Part shown: piece by piece, positions 26,635 to 34,877 of the stretch
Layout of the letters: each line of letters opens with the position of its first letter
Position numbering within the stretch: the first letter of the stretch is position 1
Source: Phenylobacterium sp.
GTDB lineage: Bacteria > Pseudomonadota > Alphaproteobacteria > Caulobacterales > Caulobacteraceae
Direction: 5' to 3'
NCBI RefSeq assembly: GCF_004799515.1
Contig: NZ_SSMX01000008.1
Span: forward strand, 91,700 to 155,699
DNA: 64,000 nucleotides
Position numbers and translations under genes: made by a program
Notes under the pieces: model-generated
Told to the model about the DNA's origin: nothing
What the model saw: the letters and a program-made list of their open reading frames with translations, nothing else
Database searches by the model: none

Positions 26635-27012
26635 CTACGGGTTATTCAGCACGTCGCCCATCGTCTCGGCGAGGGCCTGAATTTCATAGGGTCTCGCCAG
26701 CACTCGGCTAATGACGCCCTGCACCGCGGGTTCAATGTATCGCGCCTGGTCTTCCGCCGGATCGCCGGACAGCGTTCCGCGCGTCACCACCGGGGTCGCG
26801 CCGCGCGCCAGGATCGCGACGCCATTCCACGTCCGCTGGCCGCGCCAGACGGCGCCGTAGCCCGCGGCTTCCAGGGCCATGATCGGGAAGGCCCGATCCT
26901 CGCATTTCAGCTCCCGCAGGCAGACGACGTCGGGCCGAACCTCCTCCAGCCAGGCGAGCAAATTCGCAAGCCGCTTGTTGACGTTGCTGATGTTGAAGGT
27001 GGCGATACGCAC
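26635..27012 (-). pseudogene. Exonuclease III fragment fused to a receiver tail
   Basis: About 125 residues. The first 95 match the N-terminal third of exodeoxyribonuclease III: VRIATFNISNVNKRL, ARLEE-type LLAWLEEVRPDVVCLRELKCED with the catalytic Glu, and WNGVAILARG. The sequence then stops following that family (after EDQARYIEPAVQGVI) and continues as SRVLARPYEIQALAETMGD, which looks like the last helix region of a receiver. The Asp/Asn/His active-site residues of the C-terminal two thirds are absent, so it cannot be a working nuclease. GTG 27012 matches the usual start of the family. Confidence 0.68.
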
Positions 27013-27092
27013 ACTGCAGGATAGGCGTTCAAGCGCCTGACGTTGCACGACGAATTTGCGGAACGATTGTCCGCCGCCGCGCTTAACCCCGC

Positions 27093-27461
27093 ATGATCCA
27101 GCCCGCCAAGCCGATCGTGCTCATCGTCGAGGACGAAACCCTCATTCGCATGCTGGCGGTGGATGCCTTTCTCGAGGAAGGTTTTGACGTCTTGGAGGCG
27201 GAACACGCCGCAGAAGCGCTGCAGGTTCACGCCGACGCAGCGGAAATCCATGTGCTGTTCACTGACGTCAACATGCCCGGCGCGTTGAACGGCATCGACC
27301 TTGCCGAGCGCCTGAAGGCGGCGGCGCCCACCCGGCATCTCATCATCACCTCAGCGTTGCCAATCCTGCGCCCCGTCGACCACCTGCCGGCCACCTTCGT
27401 GTCGAAGCCCTACGACGCTGGGGTGGTCTCCCGGACAGCCCGGGCTTTCCTGGCGGCCTAG
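27093..27461 (+). CDS. Stand-alone receiver-domain protein
   Basis: A 122-residue single-domain response regulator: acidic cluster IVEDET (residues 11-16), phospho-acceptor Asp in FTDVNMPG, Ser in IITSA and Lys in VSKPY, so all switch residues are present. No output domain. It is divergent from the exonuclease III remnant and paralogous to the receiver at 15596. Confidence 0.87.
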   Translation: MIQPAKPIVLIVEDETLIRMLAVDAFLEEGFDVLEAEHAAEALQVHADAAEIHVLFTDVNMPGALNGIDLAERLKAAAPTRHLIITSALPILRPVDHLPATFVSKPYDAGVVSRTARAFLAA

Positions 27462-27589
27462 GCACCTCGCCCAACAGACATTTCTACGCTCGAACTCCAG
27501 CCATAAGTGCTCGCGGGCACAGACGGCCGGGCCCTGACCGTGCGACCCTGATCGGAGATCGCGCCTACCGCGCCCCACCGGATATCAGG

Positions 27590-28018
27590 ATGACCGGCCG
27601 TCCATTACCTATCGGACCAGCGTTGCATGTCCTGCACGTCGACGATCACGCCATCAATCGTCGCCTCGTGCGCGAGATCCTCGGCTGCTTTGGCCACGAG
27701 GTTACCGACGTCGGTTCGGGGGACGAGGCTCTGGACCTGGCGCGGCACAGGGCCTTCGACCTCGTGCTGATGGACATCAACATGCCGGGGATGAGCGGGA
27801 TCGAAGTGGTCCGCCGGCTCTCCGCCATTCCGTGCTGGGACCGCGATACGCCGGTGATCGCCTTGACCTCAGAAGTGAGCCGCACTCTGAGCGACTACAT
27901 CGCCCTGGGCTTCAGCGGATACGTGCCGAAGCCGACGACAATCGCCGAACTCATGCAGGCAGTCGATCAGTGCGTAAAGAAACACGCGGCGGGTCCGCTG
28001 GTCCGCCGCGTCGCCTGA
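27590..28018 (+). CDS. Stand-alone receiver-domain protein (CheY-like)
   Basis: A 142-residue receiver: HVDDHAINR (acidic pair), phospho-acceptor in LMDINMPGMSG, Thr in IALTSE and Lys in YVPKPT. The VDDHxxNRR and MDxxMPxMxG pattern is that of receivers fed by hybrid kinases, so the hybrid kinase at 21244-24489 is a candidate donor. Short basic tail, no output domain. Confidence 0.9.
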   Translation: MTGRPLPIGPALHVLHVDDHAINRRLVREILGCFGHEVTDVGSGDEALDLARHRAFDLVLMDINMPGMSGIEVVRRLSAIPCWDRDTPVIALTSEVSRTLSDYIALGFSGYVPKPTTIAELMQAVDQCVKKHAAGPLVRRVA

Positions 28019-28359
28019 TCGACAACCCAGCCCGCGAGCCTCGACACAAGGCCTCTCATCGAAAAGCATCTCTTGGCGATCGCACCGCAACAACGCGGCA
28101 GGCGCGGCTTGCCTTTCGAAGTCTCGCGTCGCGCCTCGGAGGTCACCGTCGCAGCGGCGAGGCGGAACAACGATGATCGGCGGGCCTTTAGATGCGCAGT
28201 AGCCGAACCCCGTCCCCCCAGGGGCTCCGGTCATCGCGGCGGGGCGGCCCGACTTATGGCCGCCCTGACGCGCCCGAGTGGGCCGCAGGTTTGTGGGGCG
28301 CGTGCGCCCTCGAGTTGGGGGCTTCGTTTGCTGTCTCGGGCGCGGCGACGAGCACGCTA
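28019..28359 (+). other. Intergenic stretch, no gene seen
   Basis: 341 nt. The frames here are antisense shadows or short and unlike any family. GAGTTGGGGGCTTCGTTTGC near 28313 resembles one arm of the terminator at 18033-18062, but it has no pairing arm here. Confidence 0.4.
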
Positions 28360-29058
28360 TCAGGCTCCAGCATCCGCCGCAGGTTGCACCGATGCGCGGC
28401 ACTCGCAGGCGCCCTTCTCCATGCCGGCCCGGTCAATGATTTCGACGGACCCGTGGGTATATTTCAGAAGCCCGCGCGTCTGAGCGTCCATGGCGATCCG
28501 CGTGACGGTCGTTCGTGAAACCCCCAGCATCACCGCCAGGAATTCCTGCTTCAAGGGCATGAGCTTCATGCCGCCAGCCAGATCCTGACATTCGAGGAGC
28601 CAGCGGTAGAACCGTGGCTTCACGGCATGCACGCCGTGGCAGGCGATCGCCTGGCGGCTTTCGGCCTGCAGCAGTTCGATCTGCTGATGCACGGCCTTGC
28701 GCATCGCAGCGCTCGCATCGAAGGCCTTGTGATAGGCCTTGGCGGACACCCGGTAAGCCTGGCCCGGCACCTGCACGATCACCCGGGTGAACATCGTGCC
28801 GCTGCCGAGCGCCTCGATGAAACCCACGCCGCCTTCGCGTCCGACGATGGACGTTTCCAGCGCCGTCCCGGACTCCAGCACCGTGATCAGGGACAGGAGG
28901 CCGAGTTCCGGCAGATAGACCCAGTCCACCGGATCTTCCATTTCGTAGAGCGTCGCGCCGGTCTTCAGATCGACCAGTTTGAGAGCTGGCTCCAACGAAT
29001 CGAGGTCCGCCTTCGACAGCGAGCGAAGCAGCGCGTTGCAGGGAGCGAACGTGGCCAT
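28360..29058 (-). CDS. Crp/Fnr family transcriptional regulator
   Basis: A 232-residue regulator: N-terminal cyclic-nucleotide-binding-like beta-barrel (about 1-130, with GATLYEMEDPVDWVYLPELG) and C-terminal winged helix (about 150-215, recognition segment GVSRTTVTRIAMDAQTRGLLKY). There is no Cys cluster for an Fe-S centre in the N-terminal domain. This subgroup usually lacks obvious cAMP-binding residues. Divergent from the FixJ-like gene at 29217, which it may regulate. Confidence 0.92.
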   Translation of the reverse strand: MATFAPCNALLRSLSKADLDSLEPALKLVDLKTGATLYEMEDPVDWVYLPELGLLSLITVLESGTALETSIVGREGGVGFIEALGSGTMFTRVIVQVPGQAYRVSAKAYHKAFDASAAMRKAVHQQIELLQAESRQAIACHGVHAVKPRFYRWLLECQDLAGGMKLMPLKQEFLAVMLGVSRTTVTRIAMDAQTRGLLKYTHGSVEIIDRAGMEKGACECRASVQPAADAGA

Positions 29059-29216
29059 ATGCCACCCTGATCCCTACGGGGTGACACCGCAACCAATGCT
29101 TGTCTCCCCAAGCGGAGCGGTCGCACAACCTAAGATCATCCCTAAGTGCTCGCCGCGACAGAACTGATTCGTCAGCGCGTGGCAGAACAAGGTTCGTTGC
29201 CGCTGGGAACCCACGG

Positions 29217-29900
29217 ATGTCGAGCCAAAGCCTGTTGTCAGTTGAAACCTCCGCACAGGCGAACGCAGCGCCCATGCCGCCAGGCACAATGCCGGTGACG
29301 TCCAGAAAACCTGGCGTGTATGTCGTGAAGAGCGACGGCCCCGCCAAACTGGCCTTGTCGTCTCTCGTGAGGGCAGAAGGGTTCTCGCCCTGCACCTTCG
29401 ACGACGGCGCCGCGTTTCTAGCGGCCTGCGAGCTGTTGCCGCCGGGCTGCGTGATCACGGGGTATCAGACCGGTGGCATGGACGCGCTTGAGTTCCTGGG
29501 TCGACTGGGCGCGAAGCCTGTGTTCTTTCCGACCATCATCGTCGCCAACAAGGGCGAGGTCACCCAGGCCGTCGAGGCCATGAAAGCCGGGGCGGCCACC
29601 ATTCTCGAGCGACCCTACGCGGATGATCTGCTTCTCGGCGCCGTACGCTCCGCGCTCGCGATGAACGTCCCGATGGAGGCCCGCAACGCTCACCGGCTGG
29701 CGATCGCCAGCCTCACGCCCCGGGAACATGACGTGCTCTGCCAACTCCTGGACGGCAACACCAACAAGGTGTCCGCGCGCCACCTTGGCATCAGCCCGCG
29801 CACCGTCGAGATCTACCGCGCCAGCCTGATGAAGAAGACGGGCGTCGGGAGCGTACCCGAGCTCGTGCGGTTGGCGGTCGACGCTCACGTTAAGTGCTGA
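29217..29900 (+). CDS. FixJ/LuxR-type regulator with degenerate receiver
   Basis: About 227 residues from ATG 29217 (a longer frame opens at 29100). The receiver aligns along FixJ, but the acidic pair reads VVKSDG, the phospho-acceptor Asp is Gly (ITGYQTGGMDALE in place of xTDxRMPxMxGxE) and the conserved Lys is Arg (LERPY). The C-terminal LuxR-type helix-turn-helix is intact (LTPREHDVLCQLLDGNTNKVSA ... SPRTVEIYRASLM, split here). It should bind DNA independently of phosphorylation. Confidence 0.86.
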   Translation: MSSQSLLSVETSAQANAAPMPPGTMPVTSRKPGVYVVKSDGPAKLALSSLVRAEGFSPCTFDDGAAFLAACELLPPGCVITGYQTGGMDALEFLGRLGAKPVFFPTIIVANKGEVTQAVEAMKAGAATILERPYADDLLLGAVRSALAMNVPMEARNAHRLAIASLTPREHDVLCQLLDGNTNKVSARHLGISPRTVEIYRASLMKKTGVGSVPELVRLAVDAHVKC

Positions 29901-29907
29901 CGTTTCG

Positions 29908-30600
29908 CTAGATCGCAGGCGACGCGAGAACGCCGAAGGTGGCGCGCCGCAGCGCCGCGCGGAGCATCTGCGATCGTCCTCGGTCCAGATCCAACCATTC
30001 CAGGGCCGCGAGCGTGCTGTCGCGATGGGTGCTGAACGCCGACAGCTGGTTCAAGAGTAGCAGAGCCATCAGCTTTGGCCCCTCATCCGCAGGCTGTGCG
30101 CCGGTGGCGGTCGCCGCGAGCGCCGCGCACTTGCGGAAGAGGGGCCCGTGGATGCGATCGCGAGCCAACGGATAGCCGGCGCCGACCCGCTCGGCCTGGG
30201 TGCGTACCAGGAAGCGGCTCCAACTCGGCGAGGGGTCAGATTCAAGGGAAAGCGAGAGCAGCGCGTCGAGCAGGCCAACCAGCGCGTCAGCTGCGGCTCC
30301 CTCCCCTCCTGAGGCCAAAGCTTCATCGGCGACGGCGTACGAGCTGCGGAGCCTCTCCGTCACGCGCTCGGCCATGAATTCGGCGCAGGCGGCGTGGAGC
30401 CCGCCCTTGCTCTCGAAGTAGTACTGCACCGCCGGCGGATTCACGGCCGCGGCGGCTGCAATCTGCCGCGTCGAGGCGCGCTCATAACCCTCGTCGGCGA
30501 AGATCTGCAGCGCCGCCTCGATGATGCGCGCCCTGGCCTCGCCCCCTGGCGCGTAACCCCCGTCGCGAGGGCTTCGGCGGGGGGCGGCTCGCTTCGTCAT
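29908..30600 (-). CDS. TetR family repressor
   Basis: A 230-residue regulator with N-terminal helix-turn-helix (ARARIIEAALQIFADEGYE ... TRQIAAAAAVNPPAVQYYF) and an all-helical ligand domain ending in a DUF1956-like region. ATG 30600 matches the family; the longer frame starting at 30753 would cross the divergent promoter. It probably represses the neighbouring hydrolase and itself through the inverted repeat at 30607-30630. Confidence 0.92.
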   Translation of the reverse strand: MTKRAAPRRSPRDGGYAPGGEARARIIEAALQIFADEGYERASTRQIAAAAAVNPPAVQYYFESKGGLHAACAEFMAERVTERLRSSYAVADEALASGGEGAAADALVGLLDALLSLSLESDPSPSWSRFLVRTQAERVGAGYPLARDRIHGPLFRKCAALAATATGAQPADEGPKLMALLLLNQLSAFSTHRDSTLAALEWLDLDRGRSQMLRAALRRATFGVLASPAI

Positions 30601-30606
30601 TCCGTC

Positions 30607-30630
30607 AATGTATTCCGCTTGACATACATT
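30607..30630. promoter_or_regulatory. Inverted repeat, probable TetR operator
   Basis: AATGTAT (30607-30613) and ATACATT (30624-30630) form a perfect 7-bp inverted repeat with a 10-nt spacer between the divergent tetR and hydrolase starts. The sequence TTGACA at 30619-30624 overlaps the right arm and could be the -35 of the hydrolase promoter, so repressor binding would block polymerase. Confidence 0.56.
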
Positions 30631-30674
30631 TGCCACCCGGGCCCTCTGGGCGGCCAAACCTATGGGGACTGAAC

Positions 30675-32354
30675 GTGCGCCCGATCCTGCTTGCCGCCGC
30701 CCTGTCTTTGTTCGCCGCGACCGCCAACGCGCAGCCGCCGAAAGCCCCCGCACCTCCGATTCCCGCAGTCGCGGCGCCGAAGCCCACCATGGAGGTCTTC
30801 ACGACCATGCGGGACGGCGTGAAGCTGGCCGCAGACGTCTATCTCCCCGAAGGCAAGGGGCCGTGGCCCGTGATCGTCAGCCGCACGCCTTACTTGAAGC
30901 AAAACATGTACCGCGCGGCGGGCGGCGAGCGGTTCGTGAAGGCAGGTTACGCCTATGTCGTGCAGGACGTGCGCGGCAAGGGCCACTCCCAGGGGTTTTA
31001 CGCCGCCTTCGCAAACGACATCGAGGACGGATACGACACCGTCGAGGGCCTTGCGACGGAGCCTTGGTCGAACGGCAAGATCGGCATCACCGGCACCTCA
31101 GCGATGGGCATCGCCTCGAACCTTGCGGCCATCGCCCGCCCGCCGCACCTGAAGGCGGCGTTCGTGATCGTCGCGCCCAACGAGACCTTTTCGACCTCGT
31201 TCCTGGGCGGGGTGCCGAAGGACAAGGACACCGTTGGCTGGATGAAGATGCAGGGCGTGAGTGACGAAGCCATCACGCGATCGCTGGCCGGAGCCACCCG
31301 CAGCGTCTTCACCGAACGACTGGGGCCGGGTCCGCTGATCAGCTACGCGGCGATCCCGATCTGGAACGTCGGCGGCTGGTACGACATCTTCAACACCGGC
31401 ACGGTGAAGAACTTCGAATTCCTCCAAAATCACGGCGCGCCCGGCGCGCGCGGCAACCAGCGCCTGACCATGGGCCCGTTCGGCCACGGCGCGCTCTCCG
31501 GAGACCTGGCGTATGCCGGCGAGGACGACCTCTTCCCGGTCATGGGCGGGGCCAAGGGCAAGGAGGTCCGCTGGTTCGACTATTGGCTGAAGGGGATCCA
31601 GAACGGGGTGATGGACGAGCCGCCGGTCGAACTCTTTGTGATGGTCGCCGCGCGCAAGGGCGCCTATTCGCCGAAGAACCACTGGGTGAAGGCCGGGAAC
31701 TGGCCGCTGCCGTATCGGGAGACCCGCTACTACCTGGAGACCGACCACGGCCTTTCCAAGACGGCGCCGGACGCTGAGGGTGCCAAGACCTCTTATAGGT
31801 TCGATCCGGCGAACCCCGTGCCGACCGCCGGTGGGGCCAATTTGCAGTTCGAGCGTGGGCCGATGGACCAGCGGGCGATCAAGCCCCGGCAGGACTATCT
31901 ACGCTTCCAGACCCCAGCCCTGGACAATGATATCACCATCGCAGGCCCGGTCACCGTGGAGCTCTATGGCGCGACCGATGGCCCTGACACCGACTTCGAG
32001 GCGAAGCTGGTTGACGTCTATCCCGACGGCTATGAGGCGCTGGTCCTCGACGCCCCGATCCGGACCCGCTACCGCAACGGCCGCCGACCGGAGGATGTCG
32101 CCATGATGACGCCGGGCGCGCCAGAGAAACTGGTCATCGACCTCTGGAACACCGCCATCACCTTCGAGAAGGGCCATCGCATCGCGGTGCACATCACCTC
32201 GTCGAACAGTCCGCGCTTCGTCGTGAACCACAACAACGGTGACGAGCCTGGCGCGGAGAAGCCGCCGCGGGTCGCGACCAACACGGTCTATTTTGACAAG
32301 GCCCACCCCTCCGCCATCGTGCTGCCGGTGGTCTGGCTAGACGACGCGCGCTGA
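30675..32354 (+). CDS. CocE/NonD family exported hydrolase
   Basis: A 559-residue serine hydrolase. A signal peptide (VRPILLAAALSLF...TANA) precedes the Xaa-Pro peptidase/CocE alpha/beta fold: FTTMRDGVKLAADVYLP, VVQDVRGKGHSQG, nucleophile elbow GTSAMG, and a C-terminal jelly-roll domain (ITIAGPVTVELYGATDGPDTDF). Relatives cleave peptides, glutaryl-7-ACA or cocaine esters; the substrate here is unknown. GTG 30675 preserves the signal peptide and has GGGGA upstream; the frame from 30630 is longer but polar. Confidence 0.91.
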   Translation: MRPILLAAALSLFAATANAQPPKAPAPPIPAVAAPKPTMEVFTTMRDGVKLAADVYLPEGKGPWPVIVSRTPYLKQNMYRAAGGERFVKAGYAYVVQDVRGKGHSQGFYAAFANDIEDGYDTVEGLATEPWSNGKIGITGTSAMGIASNLAAIARPPHLKAAFVIVAPNETFSTSFLGGVPKDKDTVGWMKMQGVSDEAITRSLAGATRSVFTERLGPGPLISYAAIPIWNVGGWYDIFNTGTVKNFEFLQNHGAPGARGNQRLTMGPFGHGALSGDLAYAGEDDLFPVMGGAKGKEVRWFDYWLKGIQNGVMDEPPVELFVMVAARKGAYSPKNHWVKAGNWPLPYRETRYYLETDHGLSKTAPDAEGAKTSYRFDPANPVPTAGGANLQFERGPMDQRAIKPRQDYLRFQTPALDNDITIAGPVTVELYGATDGPDTDFEAKLVDVYPDGYEALVLDAPIRTRYRNGRRPEDVAMMTPGAPEKLVIDLWNTAITFEKGHRIAVHITSSNSPRFVVNHNNGDEPGAEKPPRVATNTVYFDKAHPSAIVLPVVWLDDAR

Positions 32355-32549
32355 ACGGCTCGCCGGGCCGCAAGCCAATCGGGGCGGAACGCGAGGAGCC
32401 TCTGCTCACCGCCTGGATAGCGACCGGCGACGCCACGGCTCATTTCCCCAGCTGAAACATCAGAGGCCCTGGCCGGTCACTGGCTTCACAAGCCGCGCAG
32501 GAGCGGCCGTTCGACTATCGCCGAATTCGGACGAACCGGGTTCGCGGCT

Positions 32550-33557
32550 CTACTTTGGCTCCTCATCCTTCCGGCCCGCCCCCAAGATCCCCGGCATCGA
32601 ATAATTTCCTTCATGGCACGCGTACTCGTAGGAGGGCTCATCGGTCGCGTTGAACACCATCTCGGCGCGCCAGGTCTTCGAGTAGACCCTCGGATCGTCG
32701 ACCTCGAACCGATAGAGGAGCTGCTTGTCCGAAATCCGCGTCAGCCGCTCGGTGATCTTGGCATCCTGCGAAATGTAGAGGGACTGACCGTAGAAGACCC
32801 GCATGGACTCCTGGGGGTGCATGTTCGTCGTTTCGATCACCAGCGTGTCCCCGTCCCAATGGCCGATGGCGTCGCCCATCCAGCGCCGCATCGAGGAAGG
32901 CTGGTGCGGCGCGTCCATTCGCACGATGCGGGCGTCGTGGATCATCTCGGAGAAGACCACCACCTCCCTGGGCGTCTGCACGATCTGGTAGATGTTGTTG
33001 TACGAGACATTCAGCATCGGAGGTCCCGCCGAGGATCCGAAGCCAAGGAGACAGCGCTCTCCAAGCGATCGGAGTTCGGGATCGGAGGTCGCCGTCCGCT
33101 GCTGGTTGAAGGCGGCTGTGAACATCCGCTTTCCTTCCTCCGTATAGGGGAGCTTTCCACCCGCGGGATCGATGAGCCAGGAGGAGCGATATTCGCCATG
33201 GACCTTGGCAAACGACGTGCCCGCGTCGGTCCAGAAAGCGTTGTAGCCACCGACGTCGCGCCCCGCCTGGGGCGCCGGACTCTGAGGATCGGTGGGTTGT
33301 GAGTCTCGGTCGCCGGCCTGGTTCCGCACCTGGGCTGCGCGCCGCGCCTGATCTTCCGACAGGACCAGACTGGTCAGGTCCCGGGGACGCTCGAGCATGG
33401 TGAGGCTGGTATTGGTCCAATGACCTTCCAGACTTGGATGTCCATCATGAGTCCGTGGCGCCTTGTAGTCAGCGGCCACCGCCGTCGACGCCGTCGCGAC
33501 GAACAGGGCCAGCACCGTCGCGATCGCCGAGGATCTCTCCGAGAAGCCTCGGCGCAC
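32550..33557 (-). CDS. Exported protein of unknown function
   Basis: About 335 residues. From GTG 33557 it has a good signal peptide (VRRGFSERSSAIATVLALF...VAA) followed by YKAPRTHDGHPSLEGHWTN, a start seen in a family of uncharacterised secreted proteins that occur near aromatic-compound genes. It has many Trp/Asp residues (WMGDAIGHWDGDTLVIETTN) and two Cys. An in-frame ATG at 33617 exists, but the 17-bp regulatory element lies between it and 33557, so the shorter form is preferred. Divergent from hxlR. Confidence 0.66.
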   Translation of the reverse strand: MRRGFSERSSAIATVLALFVATASTAVAADYKAPRTHDGHPSLEGHWTNTSLTMLERPRDLTSLVLSEDQARRAAQVRNQAGDRDSQPTDPQSPAPQAGRDVGGYNAFWTDAGTSFAKVHGEYRSSWLIDPAGGKLPYTEEGKRMFTAAFNQQRTATSDPELRSLGERCLLGFGSSAGPPMLNVSYNNIYQIVQTPREVVVFSEMIHDARIVRMDAPHQPSSMRRWMGDAIGHWDGDTLVIETTNMHPQESMRVFYGQSLYISQDAKITERLTRISDKQLLYRFEVDDPRVYSKTWRAEMVFNATDEPSYEYACHEGNYSMPGILGAGRKDEEPK

Positions 33558-33595
33558 GAAGCCGACGCGACCGCCGCTTGACCGCTGCGCAGGCC

Positions 33596-33612
33596 AGTTC
33601 CACTTTAGAACC
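33596..33612 (-). promoter_or_regulatory. Candidate HxlR operator, copy 1
   Basis: Read on the minus strand: GGTTCTAAA-GT-GGAACT, containing the dyad GTTC-N7-GAAC. 15 of 17 bases are identical to the element at 34833-34849. It lies between hxlR and the divergent exported-protein gene. Confidence 0.48.
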
Positions 33613-33647
33613 CACATTGGGCCGCGTCCGGGTCGAGGAGATCGCCT

Positions 33648-34163
33648 ATGCAGTGGAACGAGTTGGGCGAGCAGACCTGCTCGATGTCGCGCACCCTGTC
33701 GGTGATCGGCGACCGTTGGACGCTGCTTATCCTGCGCGACTGCTTCCTCAAGGTGCGCCGGTTCGACGACTTCCAGTCGCGCCTCGGCATCGGCCGCCCG
33801 ATCCTGGCGGATCGCCTGCAGAAGCTGGTCGACAGTTTCGTCCTCACCAAGGTCGCCTACCAGCAGAACCCCATGCGCTACGAATACCGGCTCACCCAGA
33901 AGGGCCTGGACCTCTACCCGGTCATCATGGCGATCGTGCACTGGGGCGACGTCCACATGTCCGGCAAGAAGGGCCGTCCCCTGCTCCACAGGCACATGAC
34001 GTGCGGTCATAACTTCGACCCGGTCCAGGTGTGCTCGGAATGCGCCGAGACGCTCGATCCGCGGCAGGTCCAGGTTCTGCCCGGACCCGGGGCCGCCAAC
34101 CGCGACCACATGCCGGCCGACGCCGCCGCCGGGTCGCGAGCCGGACGCGCGAAGGCGGGATAG
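33648..34163 (+). CDS. HxlR family transcriptional regulator
   Basis: A 171-residue winged-helix regulator: CSMSRTLSVIGDRWTLLILRD, the hallmark of HxlR/MarR-like factors, then RFDDFQSRLGIGRPILADRL as recognition region. The C-terminal extension (about 110-171) carries CGH and CSEC, which may bind a metal or act in redox sensing. The flanking operator-like elements suggest it controls the exported protein and the HCCA/SDR genes. Confidence 0.92.
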   Translation: MQWNELGEQTCSMSRTLSVIGDRWTLLILRDCFLKVRRFDDFQSRLGIGRPILADRLQKLVDSFVLTKVAYQQNPMRYEYRLTQKGLDLYPVIMAIVHWGDVHMSGKKGRPLLHRHMTCGHNFDPVQVCSECAETLDPRQVQVLPGPGAANRDHMPADAAAGSRAGRAKAG

Positions 34164-34167
34164 GATC

Positions 34168-34782
34168 TCATTTCGCGGCCTGCCGAACATACTCTTCCTC
34201 GACATCGCGCAGGCGGTCCTTCCCGAAGAACATCTCGTCGCCCACAAAGAACGTCGGGCTGCCGAACACGCCCCGAGCGACGGCCTCTTCGGTCGAAGCG
34301 ATCAGCGCCGTCTTCACGTCGGGATCGGCGATGTGCGCCTCAAACTCGGAGGTCGGCAGGCCGGCGGCGTTGAGAACCGCGTGAAACACAGCGGCCTCAC
34401 CCAGGTTCAGCGCCTGCTCCCACATCCCCGCATAGACCGCCGCCACATAGGCCTCGAAGACGCCGAGGCGCCTGGCCAGCATGGCCCCGCGCATCATCTG
34501 CAAGGTGTTGATCGGGAACGCCGGATTGAACCGGAACTGCGTCAGTCCATGGCGTTGGATGAAGCGTTGGCTCTCCCTCTGTTCGTAGGCCGCCTTGGCC
34601 GGAACACCGGCCAGCGTCACCGCCGGGCTTTGATTGCCCGTGGCCTTGAAGATCCCGCCCAGCAGGGCCGGCTTTAGCTCGCACCGCGTTCCGAGCCGCG
34701 CCTCGATCTCCGGCATGACCTTGTATGCCAGGTAGGCGTTCGGGCTGCCGAAATCGAAATAGAACTCGATGCGCTGACCCAT
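34168..34782 (-). CDS. 2-hydroxychromene-2-carboxylate isomerase / DsbA-like (kappa GST) protein
   Basis: A 204-residue thioredoxin-fold protein. FYFDFGSPNAYLA carries the catalytic-type Ser of HCCA isomerases (kappa-class GST) rather than CxxC; the C-terminal GVFGSPTFFVGDEMFFGKDRL is the cis-Pro loop region. HCCA isomerases act in naphthalene-type ring degradation with glutathione. ATG 34782 is preferred over 34806. Divergent from the SDR gene at 34878. Confidence 0.9.
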   Translation of the reverse strand: MGQRIEFYFDFGSPNAYLAYKVMPEIEARLGTRCELKPALLGGIFKATGNQSPAVTLAGVPAKAAYEQRESQRFIQRHGLTQFRFNPAFPINTLQMMRGAMLARRLGVFEAYVAAVYAGMWEQALNLGEAAVFHAVLNAAGLPTSEFEAHIADPDVKTALIASTEEAVARGVFGSPTFFVGDEMFFGKDRLRDVEEEYVRQAAK

Positions 34783-34832
34783 AGGCGTCTCCTCTCGACG
34801 CCACATCTCCCGCTTGATGCGCCGATCGATTA

Positions 34833-34849
34833 GGTTCTAAAACGGAACT
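34833..34849 (+). promoter_or_regulatory. Candidate HxlR operator, copy 2
   Basis: GGTTCTAAA-AC-GGAACT with the dyad GTTC-N7-GAAC, in the 95-nt gap between the divergent HCCA isomerase and SDR genes. It matches the element at 33596-33612 in 15 of 17 bases. Confidence 0.5.
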
Positions 34850-34877
34850 CACAGACGCGCAACTGACCGGATGAGCC

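Noticed and set aside
27060..27084. GGAAC with GCTT 16 nt later before the receiver at 27093, and GGAAC with GATT at 20129-20153
   Set aside because: Only the TT of the -10 agrees with CGTT, so these are too weak to list as promoters, although the first has the same distance to the ATG as the 15563 site.
28300..28335. Sequence resembling one arm of the 18033 terminator (GAGTTGGGGGCTTCGTTTGC)
   Set aside because: No complementary arm and no T-run, so it cannot form the hairpin; probably chance or an old fragment.
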